Part shown: positions 38,312 through 52,100 of the stretch, piece after piece
Numbering within the stretch: position 1 is the stretch's first letter
How the letters are laid out: each line of letters begins with the position of its first letter
Assembly: GCF_000189635.1 (NCBI RefSeq)
Contig: NW_002476387.1
Location: 434,001 to 498,000, forward strand
Direction of reading: 5' to 3'
Source: Tetrahymena thermophila SB210
Lineage: Eukaryota > Ciliophora > Oligohymenophorea > Hymenostomatida > Tetrahymenidae
Length of the DNA: 64,000 bases
Program-made: the position numbers and the translations under genes
The notes under the pieces: model-generated
Told to the model about the DNA's origin: nothing
Databases searched by the model: none
The model's input: the letters and a program-made list of their open reading frames with translations, nothing else

Positions 38312-39196
38312 TTTTAGTTTTTGGCATTACTTATTCTCAATATTTTACAAGCTTAAATTATAATTTAATTGCTCTTACTCCACTACTATGTAGAGTTAGC
38401 TATCTTAGATTATGCAGTTGAAACATTTTCAAATTGAAAAGATACACATATAGACTTTTTTAAATCCATTATATAAGTTACTTAACAAGAAGCTTAAAGC
38501 CTAATCTTTATTAAAATATAATTATAAAATTTTAGAGTTGATTCATTAGAAATATCAGATAAATACTAATTAAATCTTTAATTTTAAAAAAAAGCAAATG
38601 AATTTGAGTAAATAATGATAAAAAATTTACAACTCATATTACATTTCAATTTATGAACTTTTATCAGATTTATAAAGAATTTATATTTTTTTTTATAAAT
38701 TTATTTTTAACATTAAAACAAAATAAAATAAATAGAATATCTTTATTAATTAAATTACTCTAAAACCTCAATCATGTTCCATACACTATCAATATCCCCT
38801 ATTTCCAAAGTCATATCATTAAAAATTATTTTTATTTTAAAAATTATATATTTGTTGTTTGATGACTGGATGATTATTTACATTGTATAAATTGTAATGA
38901 TATTTTTATAAAATAAAATCTTAAAAAAATAAATAAAAAATTATATATAATTTGAATTTTTGTTTATTGAATGCTCAAAAACTTTTAGAATTTAATGACC
39001 AATAATTAGTTATTTTAATCTTTTTAAAGAATATTTGCTTTTTAATCAATAGCCATTTATTTCATTTATGTATTAAAAAAACTTTAATTTAGAAAGTGCA
39101 AAAAAAGAAAAAGATTTATCACTTTTGAAATTGTAGATTTATAAAATTTAAAGTCAAATATAAACATAAAAAATAGATTAACTAATGAATTAATAA
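38312..39196. other. AT-rich spacer between divergent genes
   Basis: Divergent promoter region between the leftward Rap/Ral-GAP gene and a rightward coiled-coil gene. About 38320-38440 (-) shows a short open stretch (MFQLHNLRQLTLHSSG) that might be 5' UTR or an extra first exon of the GAP gene. Nothing else was recognised. Confidence 0.5.
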
Positions 39197-42100
39197 ATGA
39201 ATACAAATTTGCCATACGTACTTAATGATTAAAAATATCATTTCCTTTAATATGTATTATAAATAGATCGGAAGCTCAAGGAACATACCAATTTAAGGCT
39301 AACACAATATCATCAATTTGCAAGATGATAAACTGAATCAAAATAGTGTAAATAACAGACGAAAGCTTGTAAATTTAGTTTAATTTTAGTCTTTATAAAT
39401 TTATTAAATTTGATTTTTTTAAGTATGTTTAAAAATACCCTAAAAATTTGGACAGTAAACTAATGACAGACATTTTAGGAGGTCCTTTGATTGAAGAAAT
39501 TCCAAAAGATCCACCTATACGTAGACCCAGAAGTTAAAGCAAAAAGCACTTAAATGATAGGACAAATAATTTATCTTTGGACCAAAACAGCATAATGGGA
39601 GACAACGATAGAATGAATAAAAATTCTATGAGTTTTCATGTACCTTAATCCAAAGATAATAATAGTTTATTAGAAAAAGCCATGCTTGAAAATGATATGT
39701 ATAATTTAGTTTATTGAGCTTAAAGAAATAGTTTTTTTTAAGAATTAAATTTAAAATTCCTTTGTAACTTAAATTATAAATACAAATTTTTGATGCAATT
39801 ATGAAACAAGTAACTTGGAATAATTTATATAGACAAGAACTTAGGGAGAAGCTTTATAGATAAGAAAGGAACATGGGCACAATGAATGATTTAGTGAAAA
39901 GTTTGGAAATCAAATTGTAAACAAGATAACAATTACAAGATTCTGATATTCAATAAATTTTAACTGCCAATAAATCTTAAGTAAAAATTTAAAATAAGAT
40001 GTCGATTTAATTTATTTTATTTACTGTTTATATAATTAAATAAAGTTAAATACTTACGAGCAAAAAATAAGGGATCTTGAGCTAAAAATTTAATCTGATT
40101 AGAGACAATATGATGATATAAAAAAGAACTTGTAACAAAATGATCAAAATCAAAAAGAAATATTAAATTTTATAAGAAATATGCAAAAAGAGGTATTTTT
40201 ATAATTTAGCTGCTTATAAAATTATTTTTGTTGTACAAAAATATAAAGGAATCTAACTAAATAATGAATATGAAAGGATTAATACAAGACAAGTTAACAG
40301 AGGAAAATAATAATCTTTCCAAAGAAAAAGCAAAAACAAAAGCATTATTTATGGAAGTTGTGAGGTTAGGTGAAAATTAAGAAAGATAGTCAAACAGTTT
40401 CAAGTAAACTCAGCAAGATCTGGAAGAAAAGATCAGGTTTTTGGAATCTAAAATAATGAATGGGGAAAAAGCAGTGTCTCATCTTGCAGAAAAGGGCGAT
40501 AAAAACATAAATCAAATGGGTGAATGGGGAGAAGTCACAGCATAAAGGTGATAATTATCTATCCATCAAGATTCAATTTTATAGTAAATTATTTTCTTAA
40601 AATTAGAATTAGAGATTTTGAAAACGGCTTGCAAAACCTTTAAAGAGAGCTAGTTAAAGAAAAATAAAATATAAGAAATATCGAAGAAAGTAATAGCAGA
40701 ACAGACTAAGAGATAAGAAATTAGCTAAAGTTAATGAAATCTGATATTACTGATATGAATGAGAATTACTTTAGCTAAATATCTTAAAAATTATACTAAG
40801 AAAGAGAGGAAAGAAACAAAATTCTAGATGAAATTCAAATGTCAATTGACTAAAAATAAAGGATTATGGCTGATAAAGTTAATTATGATAAACAAGAATT
40901 AAAAGAAAAGGTAGCATATGTTGAGCAACTACTTAAGTAGGAATCAATTAAAAACTCTGAAGGTCTCTTATAAATTTAAGGGCAATAAGACTAGCAGCTT
41001 AAGTACTTGCAGGAGCAACTCAAAGCGTTTGAAAACAACTAAATAAATTCAGAAAATAAACTCAAATAAGACATTATTAAAATTCAAGAATAGTTTAACA
41101 GAGTAAAATATTTGTTTTTACATTTATAATTGAGATTATATTTTATTTTTATTTAAGGACTATTTGCAATTTAAAAACTATCAAAATGGACTAACTGAAA
41201 AAATAACAGAGATGATGCAACAAGAAATAAAAACTAGAATAAATTCAGATATGTAACGAAATTCAAAGTTTGTTTTTTATTTTTTGGTTAATATGCATTT
41301 TTTTTAAATTTAGAGACTTAAAAAATTTAACAAGCGACATTGCTCAAGATATAGTTTCTGATATTAATAAACTAAAAGATGGAATAGAATAATAGTTCAA
41401 GGAAGTATATGATGAAATTAAAAACATGAATTCTGAATGTGCTCAGAGGTGCTCCAAATTGAGTATCTTTACTGAACAAGAATGCTCTAATTTAGGTACT
41501 GAATTTATCAAAAAGTTTGATAAATTGAAGGATATGTTTACTAAATTAGCAGAATAGTTTAAGTCACACTTGATTCACTACGATACAAACAGAAATTCCA
41601 TATTGCAAAAAATAGATTTCGTTGATTCTAAATATAGTAACTTAGGGTCTGATTTACTTTTGGCATTGTAAGACTAATAAAAAAATTTCTAGGAAAAAGT
41701 TGAATCTGAGATAAAGTTAATGGATGAAGAGATAAATGGAGTCAAAATACAAACTTAAGATAGATGCATCAAAATCGAATAAGAATAATTGAAAGATATA
41801 GAATTAATTAAAGAAGCTATACAAGATTTAACCGGAACTTTGAATGATAAAATCGATAAAACATAAAAGTAAAATGATTTGATTCTGTAGAATAATGATG
41901 ATAAACTTTAGGAAGTGCTTATTAACACATAAAAAATAAAAGACTAAATTCAAATTTTTGATGAAAGAATAAATTAAATGCAAGAATAGAATGTCACTGG
42001 TGCAAGCTATTCTATTAGTCAATTATAATCTGAGATAAATTTAATAGTTTAAAACTAAAATAGTATAAATACTTAATTTTAGGTTGATCTAGATCAACTA

Positions 42101-42886
42101 ACTCAAAATATAAATACAGCTGATTAAAATAGATAAAATTAAATGTAAGAGCTGGTCGAATACAATAGCAATTTCGAAGGTTTCTTTCTTTTTTTCTACT
42201 TCTTAATCAAATTATTAAATTTTAAATATTTTAATATAAAATGATTAATTTATTCAAACTTGCTTAAAAAAGGAGAAATGGTGGTAAAAATTCAATCATT
42301 GGAAGAGTCAATTTTAAATAACTTAAAAATAATAAATCAGACGATTCAAACAATTGAAGTAAGTTTTTGCACACTTTAAAATTTTTTGAATTTGTAAATA
42401 TTAATGCTAATTTTATAGTCACTCTAGTCTACTTTCGATGAGAATATTATAAGTTTATAGGCAGAAATGACTTTAGAAAAAACAATGAATAAGACAGAAT
42501 TCAAAAATCTTAAATAAGATATTAATGATCTTTTAAATATATTTGAAAAAGTCAATTCAAAATAAGATAAGGAAAATCATCAAAATAATAATTAAAAGAA
42601 AGAAGAAGAAATAAATTAATTAAGAAATGAAATGCAAGAAAAGTATGAAAGAAAACTTCAGTAAGTATTAGAAAATATAAAAAGAGAAAACTAAGAATTG
42701 TGGAAGCAAAGCTTAGAATAAATAAACTCAAATTACAGTGGATTAATAGACAAAGAAGATTTTAATAGTAAAAATAAAAGTAATTAAATTCCTAATAAAA
42801 GTGATATAACTTTCTAGACAAGGTTAAATGAAATATTACTCACTCAAGATACATACAATAAACCTTACTTAAAATAAAAGAAATGA
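39197..42886 (+). CDS. long coiled-coil protein, unknown
   Basis: Starts at ATG 39197 (MNTNLPY), followed by a 48-nt intron, then IGSSRNIPIQGQHNIINLQ. An exon rich in basic and proline residues contains MTDILGGPLIEEIPKDPP and RRPRSQSKK. From 39830 to the end the product is nearly all coiled coil with many introns, for example RLGENQERQSNSFKQTQQ and EDKIWD-free heptads to FQTRLNEILLTQDTYNKPY. TGA is at 42884-42886. Length is about 1,000 residues. A conserved-looking segment NQMGEWGEVTAQR occurs before the second coiled-coil block. No motor, kinase or EF-hand domain is visible. It resembles structural proteins of the basal body or cortex, but this is inferred only from the coiled coil and genome context. 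Confidence 0.75.
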
Positions 42887-43190
42887 TATTTAATATTTGC
42901 TTGTCTTTTTTTCTTTTATAATTATATTTGATAAGTAAAGACAAAAATCATTTTAAATAAAATATTTAAAATAATATGTAACTAATGTTTGTTATTATAG
43001 ATCTTCTGTTTTATAATAGATTAAGAGTATTATTTGAGGAAAGAAAATTTGTGATATTTATAATTTATTTTATGAAACTACAAATTCAAATTAATTAAAA
43101 AAATAGAAACTTAACAAAAATATTTTAATTTAAAAAGAAATTTCACTTTATTTGAAGAAAATTTATTACTAAAATTAAGCTCTTTTTTAA

Positions 43191-43415
43191 CAAAATAGCA
43201 CTATTATAAATAATTTTAACTGGGAGAGCCAGCCAATCACCAAAAACTAAAATCCAAGATTTTAAAATAAAAATGATATGATAAAAATAAGAAGCTATTT
43301 GCGTAGAAATTATAAAAGCAAGTAATCTGCGTTTAATGATATTTATATTGATGAATTCTAAAAGATGATAAAGGGAAAAAAGTAATAAAAAGAAAGAAGT
43401 AGAAGAGTTGACTGA
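43191..43415 (+). CDS. possible small gene or exon, 3' end
   Basis: In the spacer before the Myb gene an open frame of at least 75 codons ends at TGA 43413-43415. It has codon composition better than the flanks (NNFNWESQPITKNQNP, then MIKIRSYLRRNYKSKQSAF and DEFQKMIKGKKQQKER). The reading frame stays open leftward to about 43110 without a clear ATG; an in-frame ATG exists at 43278. The product is basic and helical at the end. It may be the last exon of a small gene or a short remnant. No family was recognised. Confidence 0.35.
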
Positions 43416-43636
43416 TTTATTTATTTATATGGTATCTGTTATTGATATGATAAAAATCCTTAAGAACAATAATTTGCTGTAAAAAATTAAAAGAATACAA
43501 TAACTTATTTCTTTAAATTAGAAAGTAAATTAATCGATCAATCAATTTTGTAGAAAAAAACTTTAAAATTTACCAAAAATTTACTATTTTTTGATAAGAT
43601 TTACAAAATATCATAAAACACCAAGTTTGTAATATT

Positions 43637-46600
43637 ATGATAAATCCAGGTATTCCTTTCAAAATGGTAGCTCCCGCTCCCAATAATCCCTTCATTTAGA
43701 TGCCAAGTAATTTTTCGCTTATTTATTTAAATGTTTTGAATTTGTAAATGAAGTAACTTTTTACAACTAGCAAATGAATTAACTAACTTTCATGTATTGG
43801 TAATACACAATTCAAAAAAGGAGAATACAAAAATTCAAATAAAAAAATTATTTATCTTAAAAAGCAATTGATTTTTGAAATAGTCAATTTTGTTATAAAT
43901 ATATAATAGTATTATAATAGCAATAGCAGTTTATGATAGACCCAAGTGGATAACAGTAAATGTTTGCTATCCATTAAAATTAATAGCATCAGTAGCAATA
44001 ATAATTACAGTAGTAGATCAACAATTTGGTGTCTGCATCAGCATTGGATGATTGCGATTCAGGAAGTAATTCAGATGGAGAATCTTAAGTTTTAAGTAAT
44101 TTAAATATTTATGTTTTTGCAATCTAATATTTTAAAATAGCTATTAATTAGCTGCAAAAGATTGCTTAAATAAGTTCATAACTCAACATATGAACATATA
44201 AACAAATTATAAAAGTCATCTATTGATAATGCGATTTTATTTTTATAAATTAGCTAATAACCCAGAAACTGCTAAATAATACTTTGACGATTTCCTGAAA
44301 TTAACATAGCAAGTTGATCCCTCAAATATCCAACTTAGTACTGTGATAGAATAGTATAATATCAGTTTCAAAAGTATGCCAAATGATGAAGAAATGAAAG
44401 CTGAATTCAATAGAATGCTATAAAAATACAAGTATTATTTTTGGTTTTTACCTAAACAAATTAAATTAAAAATTATTCTAAAAGCTCAAGCTCGTAAAAA
44501 GGATAAAAAAAAAATTGGAATGATAACGAAACAAAGATATTATGTTGGATAGTGATTAAAGCATGTGTTCTATAAAATTTAGATTGCAGACATATAGTAA
44601 AACTATTATTTATTTTAACTTTTAATATTTAATTTATATGTATCTTCTGTAATCAAATTAAACCAAACATTCTCATCAAAAGATTATTAGTAAATTTGAG
44701 GGTTAATCAAATTTTTACATATAATAGGAGGATAAAATTTGGGATGATATTGCTAAAATGATGATAGGTAGAACATCAGAAAGTTGTAAATTTAAGTGGC
44801 TTTCTTTATCAAAGTTAAACTTATAATAAATTCCTTGGAGCGCTGAAGAAGATGCTTTACTGCTTTCTATTATAAAGTAAGAATATAAAGAATTTAATTT
44901 AACATGATTAATATGAATAAATATATTAAATTGTATTTTATATAGAGATTATAATGCAAGCAACAAGGGTAATAAATGGAGTGAAATCAGTAAAGAGCTT
45001 AACTCTAGGTCTAAAAAAAATGTATTTAGGTAGGGTAAATAGTGCAGAGAGAGATGGAATAATCACTTAGACCCAAATATCAATAGGTATAATAATTGTG
45101 CCTATTTTTTATATAAAAAAATTTTTATTAAAATAAAGAGGACCTTGGCACGATAAAGAAGATTTGTAGCTACTAAAGCTAATTTTAGAGAAAGGTAAAA
45201 AGTGGTCTGACGTTTCTAAAGAATTGAAAAGCAATAGAACTGAGAATAATGTAAAAAATAGATTTAACAGTATCATTAAAAAAGAAAAGCAAAATTTAGA
45301 AGAAACTAAAGGAAAAGCTGAATCAAATATGCCAGAAAACGATTTAATTCACATCTTAATAAAAAAATATACGACAAGGATTTCTCAAGGATTCACTTTA
45401 AATTGTAAGGAAGAAGAATAATCTAAAGTAAAATCTTTTAGCAATTTCAAAAAAATATGTTTTCAAATTAATTTTAATTAAATAGGATTAGTAGACTTAA
45501 GATAATAATTAAAAAAGCGAATCTCCTTTAGGTAAAATTGAAAAGCAAAAAAATAAGCTTAAAGATTTAGTTTAAAAAGAAATAAAAACAAAAGAAAATT
45601 AAACATAAATAGCTGGATAATAAATAAATAGTATGATTTTGGAAGATTAAAATCAGCTTAATTAATAAAAAATATCCTAAAATTAAATAGGAAGCTTTTT
45701 TTAATTTAATGATGGAGGACAAAATTCTTCTGAAGTGGTTGCTAACTAGTAATAATAACAATTATAACAACAGCAACAATAGTAATAATACTAATAATAA
45801 TATTAACAATATATTAACTAATAACTGACAAATCAGGTTGTAAATCCAGAACATTACTCTCCAAATACTTTGAACAAAGCTTTCTTGGCACGTAAGAATT
45901 TATTTATTTATTTTGATTATTAACTTTAGAAAGTTATTTTAATAAATTTATAAATTTAAAAACAGAAGCTGAACAAATCAGCTAATGCTCTATGAGTCCA
46001 GGTAATTCCTAATAAAATACACCTCTTTAATAGCACCATAATTAAGGCCTACTTCAGCTATTTTCTGCTAATGGAGGATATATTGCAGCTAATCCTGCAA
46101 ATGTATAAACTTAAATAATGCAGCCATATTTAAATTAACCTCAATAGCAGGGGTAATAACAATCTTATCAATAATAACAACCCTAATAATCTCAATTTTT
46201 CTCTTAGTCTTAATAACAAAAATAATTAACAGAAAGCCCTTCAAGCTACAAAATTAGAAATGCTATGGACTTAATTAATTAAAACGATGCAGTATCCAAC
46301 ATGAGCTTAGCCTTTTTTAATCCTCAAACTTAAGAACTTGTAGAAATAGACCATTAGCTGCTTGAAGAGTATACCAAAAATTAAGTCAGAATACAATTGT
46401 AATAATATGCATAAAACATTAAGAGCTCAACATCTTAGCTATAGACACCAGTTCAAACTCCTTAACAAACTCCATAACCTACTTTTTAAATTATGTTTCA
46501 TTAATTATAAAATTAGATGGTAGGCTAAGCTGGAAGCAATTCACCTCAGTAGTATTAGCTGTACAACAAAGGAAATAGTCCTACTTTAAATGCTGGAATA

Positions 46601-46999
46601 ATCAACAGTCAGACAGGTACTACCCTTTCTTAGCAACAGCAGCAATAACTTATGGGCATAATTGGTACTCCTATATCGCCTTAAACAAATCTGTTTAATA
46701 TTATGCAAAATATGTCTCCAGCTGCCTCAGGTTATAACACACCAAACAATAGTAATAATAACAATAATTAAACAGACATTAGAAGCATAAATTAAATGCA
46801 GTAATACTCAAACTTCTTTATGAATAACGCAAATAGTATGGTGTAGCAGCCTTAATAATTCCCTATTTAAGCAGTGTAGGGATAAATATATATGCAAGCA
46901 AATTCAAATAATAACACTAACTTTACTAAAGATTAAATTAACTATTCTCCATCTAAACAGAATTTTGCTAATTAATATAATTAAATTAACTAGCACTGA
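43637..46999 (+). CDS. three-repeat Myb DNA-binding protein
   Basis: Starts at ATG 43637 (MINPGIPFKMVAPAPNNPFI) and ends at TGA 46997. After a Gln-rich exon and an acidic stretch (DDCDSGSNSDGE) come three Myb/SANT repeats between about 44500 and 45290. Repeat 1 is around NWNDNETKILCWIVIK plus IAKMMIGRTSESCKFKW. Repeat 2 is PWSAEEDALLLSIIK with ISKELNSRSKKN and GKQCRERWNNHLDP. Repeat 3 is GPWHDKEDLQLLKLILEKG with KKWSDVSKELK and NNVKNRFNSIIKK. The spaced tryptophans and the recognition helices are as in the R1R2R3 Myb family, which binds DNA and controls transcription, often of cell-cycle genes. Repeat 2 carries a longer loop (DYNASNKGN). The rest of the protein (45480-46999) is Gln/Asn-rich, with a Thr/Pro-rich stretch near 46440, probably a regulatory domain. 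Confidence 0.88.
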
Positions 47000-47040
47000 C
47001 TAAAAATTCTAAATTACTTTAATACTTAACAAAAAAAACA

Positions 47041-47062
47041 AATAAATAAATAAATAAATAAA
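47041..47062. repeat. (AATA)n microsatellite
   Basis: Five to six tandem copies of AATA just downstream of the Myb stop codon. Simple-sequence repeat, likely polymorphic. Confidence 0.9.
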
Positions 47063-47096
47063 ATATCATAATTCATCCAACCATCCACCTATCCCT

Positions 47097-47119
47097 ATCC
47101 ATCCATCCATCCATCCATC
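47097..47119. repeat. (ATCC)n microsatellite
   Basis: Between five and six tandem ATCC copies, preceded by degenerate copies from about 47075. It is unusually C-rich for this DNA. It is not the CCCCAA telomere repeat of Tetrahymena. Confidence 0.9.
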
Positions 47120-47641
47120 ACTCTTTATCATTTAAACTTTTTTAATAATGTAATCTAATAATAAGAAAACTACTTTTATGTTTTAAATATTTTTATCAAG
47201 TAGATAAATTATTAAACATACTTACTTTCCTCTCTATAATAAAATAATTTTCTTTTAATAAACTTTTAAGAATTTTTTTTATCTCATATTTTATGTGTAT
47301 AAGATGCTATATTTGACTACCTATAGAAATCTAAAGATAAGTAAGCTTTTATCATACTTCTTTCACTAAATTAGCAATTAAAAACATAATATAAATAATA
47401 TAAAACTTTATTTCGTTATAAATGTTTCCATTATTTTTACTCAATTCCTACATAGTGAATAATAGTAACAAAACTAAAATAAATATTTTATAAACAAGAT
47501 TAAATAACTTAAGCAATTAAATGATAAATCATTTTGAAAACTTTTGTTGAATTGTATTATACAGTTAATTCTTATTATTAAATTATTCACATATATAAGT
47601 ACATATTGTATTTTATAATCAAAATTCAGAAACCAACTCTT

Positions 47642-48480
47642 TCATTTTTTTAATGTTGATGTTGAAGCAGATGTTCCACCAGATTTTGTTAAGGTTTTAC
47701 TTGAAGCGGTATTCGTTAATGTCTTTGATGTAGAACTACTACTTTATTTATTTTAAATAGTATTACCGCTTGAGATAGTTTTAGAAGAAGTTGTTGATTT
47801 TGTTGAAGAAGGAATTGTTGAATTTTTATTAAGGGCTGAAGATGATGCAGTGCTAATTGTTTTGCTAGAAGTTGACTTATTTAAAGAATTTTATTTAATT
47901 TCAGTTTTAGTAATCTAGGCTTTATTTTCGACTACTTTTTTAGGTACTGAAAGAGAAACATTAGTAGAGGCTGCACTAAAATTACTTTTATTATGCTCAT
48001 CGTCAAATTAGTCATCTTCTTCTTCATCACTGGTATCATCACTATCATAGTCTACTCCATTCTCCAATTCTTCTTCTCTTTTTTCTAATTTTTCTTATTC
48101 TTCCTCTTCTTCCATTTCCTTTACTAAAAAATAATTCATATTATCATAAATTAAAAAGAAAATTTACATTCTTTGCTGTTTTCCTTCAAAAATTCAATAA
48201 ATTATTTTATTTTCTCATTATTTGGTTCTTTTTTAATAACTAAATTGCTCTTAATATAAAATGTTTACTCTTTTTAAGAAATATTTTACTTTATTAAGCT
48301 ATTTATAAAGCTTTTTCATAATTTTTTAACCTAATTTCTGATAAAAACTAAAAATAATTTTAGATTAGAAAATCTTAACATAACTTAAATTACTAAAATG
48401 TGAAGTGCTTTTTCATCTAAAGCCTTTTCAACTTGCTGGGCTATAGTGGGTTATTCTTAATTTTCAGTTTATTTGTTCAT
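47642..48480 (-). CDS. small acidic, Ser/Thr-rich protein
   Basis: Starts at ATG 48480 (MNKQTENQEQPTIAQQVEKA) and ends at TGA 47642 (STSTLKK-stop). Between the first exon (ends ...KALHIL) and the block IKKEPNNEKIKQFIEFLKEN one or two short introns are needed; their exact borders are unsure. The third part is strongly acidic (EMEEEEEQEKLEKREEELEN, then DSDDTSDEEEDDQFDDE). The last 110 residues are low-complexity Ser/Thr/Lys/Asn with repeated SSKT(I/L) motifs. No domain was recognised. It could be a nuclear or chromatin-associated acidic protein; this is speculative. Confidence 0.6.
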
Positions 48481-49135
48481 TTTTTAATTTAATCTAAATT
48501 ATCTACAACTTTCTTTTAACAATTTAATAAAAATATCAAAAAAACATAATATATGATTGTGGTTAGATATAAATTTTTTAAACTATTCAAATCTATTTAA
48601 TTATTTAATAAAAGCTTGTTAGATTCTATAAATAAATATTCAATTCTGATTTTTTTTCTACATTAATTTTAAATAATTTAAAAGAAAAAAAATTATTTTG
48701 CAATCAAGTAAATAATTTTTAAATACTTTTAAAAATAAAACATGAGAAATTATTATAAAAAATCAATTTTTATATGTTAATCAAGAAAAACTTAATAGTT
48801 TTAATTCATTATTTTATAAAATAATAATAATAAAATGAATTAATTGAGTGCTAAATATTTTAATTTAATATTCTAGTGTATAAATCCTTTAAATTAAATT
48901 TAAATACACTCAAAATTTGAAATAAATTAAACGATTAGTATCCAATAAATATTTAATGTTTATTTTGTTTTGTTTTGAACTTTGCAATTAACAATATCAA
49001 ATTATACAAACGTAATAATTGATAATAGATACTGCTTAAATTCAAAAATAAATTATAACCTTTTAATATCATCTAGCATTTTTTTATAGTTATCTTTTAA
49101 AAATAAATTTAAACAATTCAAAACATTTTAAATAA
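48481..49135. other. AT-rich spacer between divergent genes
   Basis: Divergent promoter region between the acidic-protein gene (leftward) and the CEP164-like gene (rightward). AT-rich; no element identified. Confidence 0.6.
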
Positions 49136-52100
49136 ATGAGACGGTAAAATAACCAATAACCATAACAATAGATGCAAAGAAATATGAACCAATAAATAAA
49201 AGGTTAATAGAATTAGTATGACTATGAATATGAATAAGAAGATGATGATGATATGGATGATTAGGAAGGATATGGTGAAGATGAGGAAGGCGAATATGTA
49301 TTCGAAAATGAAGAAGAATATTTGAGATATTAGGCTATGAGAGAATATGAATTAGCTCAATAAGGAATTCATTTAGTTGAATAGGGCCCTGATTATGAAC
49401 CTACAGAAGAAGGTATTCAATAAAAATTAATCTTTTATAAAAATTGCTGGTTCATTTAATTTTACAATCAAACTAAAATAACTCATTTTTTAATGAGATT
49501 CATCACAACTTTTTTAAACAAAAGAAATACATGCGTACGCTGAATTTTTAGGAATGAATTTAGAAGAAGATTAAGAATTTTTTGATATAGCAAGAGAGGG
49601 ATTGATAGCACCTTTACCAGAAGGTTGGTGTTTTGCATAAGTTGATGGAGAAGATGCAACTTATTTTTATTGCAGATAAACAGAAGAACTTTTTGAAGAA
49701 AATCCTAATGATGAATTATTTAAATAGAAGTTTTAAGATGCAAAGAGATTAAAGGAAATTAAAAAGTAAAGAGAAAACCCACCAGCAGCTGCTTCAAAAA
49801 AGCGCTCTAAACTTTAAAACTTAATCGATCAATACTCAAATAACGATGAGGAGGGTAAAACAGATGCTGGAAAATAAAATATGAAATCATAATAAATTAC
49901 AAATGTGAATATAAGTAACTTGGATTCTTCTGCCATAACAAGTAATAAAAATAGCGTGATTGGACAAACAGGAAAAACTAAGAATGAATTAAATTCATTA
50001 AATAACATAGTAGGATAGTAAACGTCTAAGAACCTGTAGTCAAAGCAAAATAGTGCTTTAGAAATAAGCTAATCTTAAAGCAATAACCTTGAAAGTTTGA
50101 CGAATGCTAAAACTGTGAATACTAAAAACAAATTAACACCACTTGAACCCTTAAATGAAAAACTTTCAAAAGAAATGTCTTAGAGTAGACCTTCTTCTAA
50201 TATTAATTTAGGAAAGAAAGAAAGTGAGTATGATTTTGATGAAGATGAGCATGCTTTTTTATAGTCTGACGATGATGAATAAGAAGAAGAAGATAAAAAA
50301 AGTAAGCAGTCATCAAATCTACCTAATGAAAAGGTTTCTATACTTGATACTAAAAGCCAAAATAGCAGACCACCTTCAGCTTAATAAGATAAAAGCAAAC
50401 AAGTCAGTAAAGCAGCCAGTTAAGTTGTAACAGAAAAACCACAGTCTAAAATATTAAATAGTGATAAAACTTTAACCAAGAAAGAAAGTTCATCTAAAAT
50501 TCTTTAAAATAATATTGTTGAAGAACTAGAAGAGGTTAATCTTGAAGAAATTTAGAAGCAGGATATTTCTAAAAACTTGAATGCATAAAAATTAAATCCA
50601 TTATCTGATAAGAAACCTCCTTCTCTTATTAAACCTTTAGAGAAAAAACCATCAAAAGAAATAGTCACATCTTAAAAAGAAAGTACATCTAAAAAAAATA
50701 CATTAAAAGACATACCAAGCATTTTAGAGGTATCTGACTAAAAAATATTGGAATCAAGCTAAAAATTAGAAGGAAAGAATTTTAATATGATAGAAAATCA
50801 ATGTATTTATTTTTTATTTTAGTTCTTGTTGAATTTATTTATTTTTATTAGAAAAATCTAAGGAAATAAAAAATGAAGTCAAAAAAGAAATATAAGAAAT
50901 TGATAATTAAAATATTTAAAAAAGTTAATCTAAAAATATAGAACATAAAGAAAAAGAGGATTTTGATAAAAACTACTTTTCTTCTAGTCAGAAATACCAG
51001 TCAGTAGAATCATAAAAAAAGACAGATAATTCAAAAAGCAACGAATACAATTTAACCAAAGAATTTGAAGATGCTGAAAATAATACTTACACTTATAGTA
51101 AAGAGGAAAGCTTAAGTTAGGATGACATTGACAACAAAAATATTCGAAATTAAGAATTTAGCCCAAACATAAATTATATTCCCTCATAGAGTGCTTCTAA
51201 AGATAAGAATTCTTAGAATAAAAAATTGATAAAGATAGAAGAAAACCTAAATGAAAATGAATCTGATTTGTTCTAAGACAAATAACAGGTAAAAAGAGAT
51301 TTTAATATCGAGGCGTAAGATTTCTAAGATTTTTAAGAAGAAGAAAATGAGAATGAAACAGTGGAAATAGACATATAAAGCTTATAGTTTGAAGAGTAAT
51401 TAAATATCTAAGCATACATAGAAGAAAAAGAAAATGAGCTAAACAAAAAGCTAGCTTTTTATGAAAGAGATTATAGAGAAAAATAGATCAGTTTTAATAA
51501 TTTAATTTAGTAGTAAAGATTTTCTAATTTTGATAGTGTTGATGTTGCTAGAAAAAGAGTTGACTATCTTCAACAAAAAGAAAAAACAAGAATTAGAGAG
51601 AAGATTTTAAACGAAATGCAAGCTAAAGAAGATGAAGAACTTAGAAAAATGTAATCTAAGCTAGATGAAGCTGGAAAAATATGGAAAGAAGAAGAAAATT
51701 TCAAAGTAGAGTTGAAAGTGAGTGAATTCAACAATATTTTTAAAGATAAATATTTTAAAAAACTTGAGTAACATGAAAGAATTATTAAAAATCTAAAAGG
51801 AATAATTTCTAAAAATGAGATTATTTACTCACAGTAGAGAAATTAATTAAAAGAGAAATTTGATTCTGCATATAGAGCTGCTCTTTTTTAATAAGCTTCA
51901 GCAAAGCATTAATAAGAATTAGCTTTGCTTGAAAAAGATTTTGAAACAGATAAATAAGATGCTGTAAACTATTTTGAAAATGAATTTGAGAGGACAAAAC
52001 AAGTAATTTTTTAACAAAAAAAGCTAATTAAACTTTAAATATTGATAATTTTATAAACAGCTTGAAGCGGATGAATTATAGAAACAAAAAATAAACATAA

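Larger units (their letters stand above)
47000..47641. other. spacer between convergent genes with microsatellites
   Basis: Lies between the 3' ends of the Myb gene (rightward) and a small leftward gene. It contains two simple repeats listed separately and otherwise AT-rich sequence without a frame. Confidence 0.6.

Noticed and set aside
47075-47125. C-rich tandem repeat considered as telomeric DNA or a CRISPR-like array
   Set aside because: The unit is ATCC, not CCCCAA or similar, and there are no spacers; it is a simple microsatellite.
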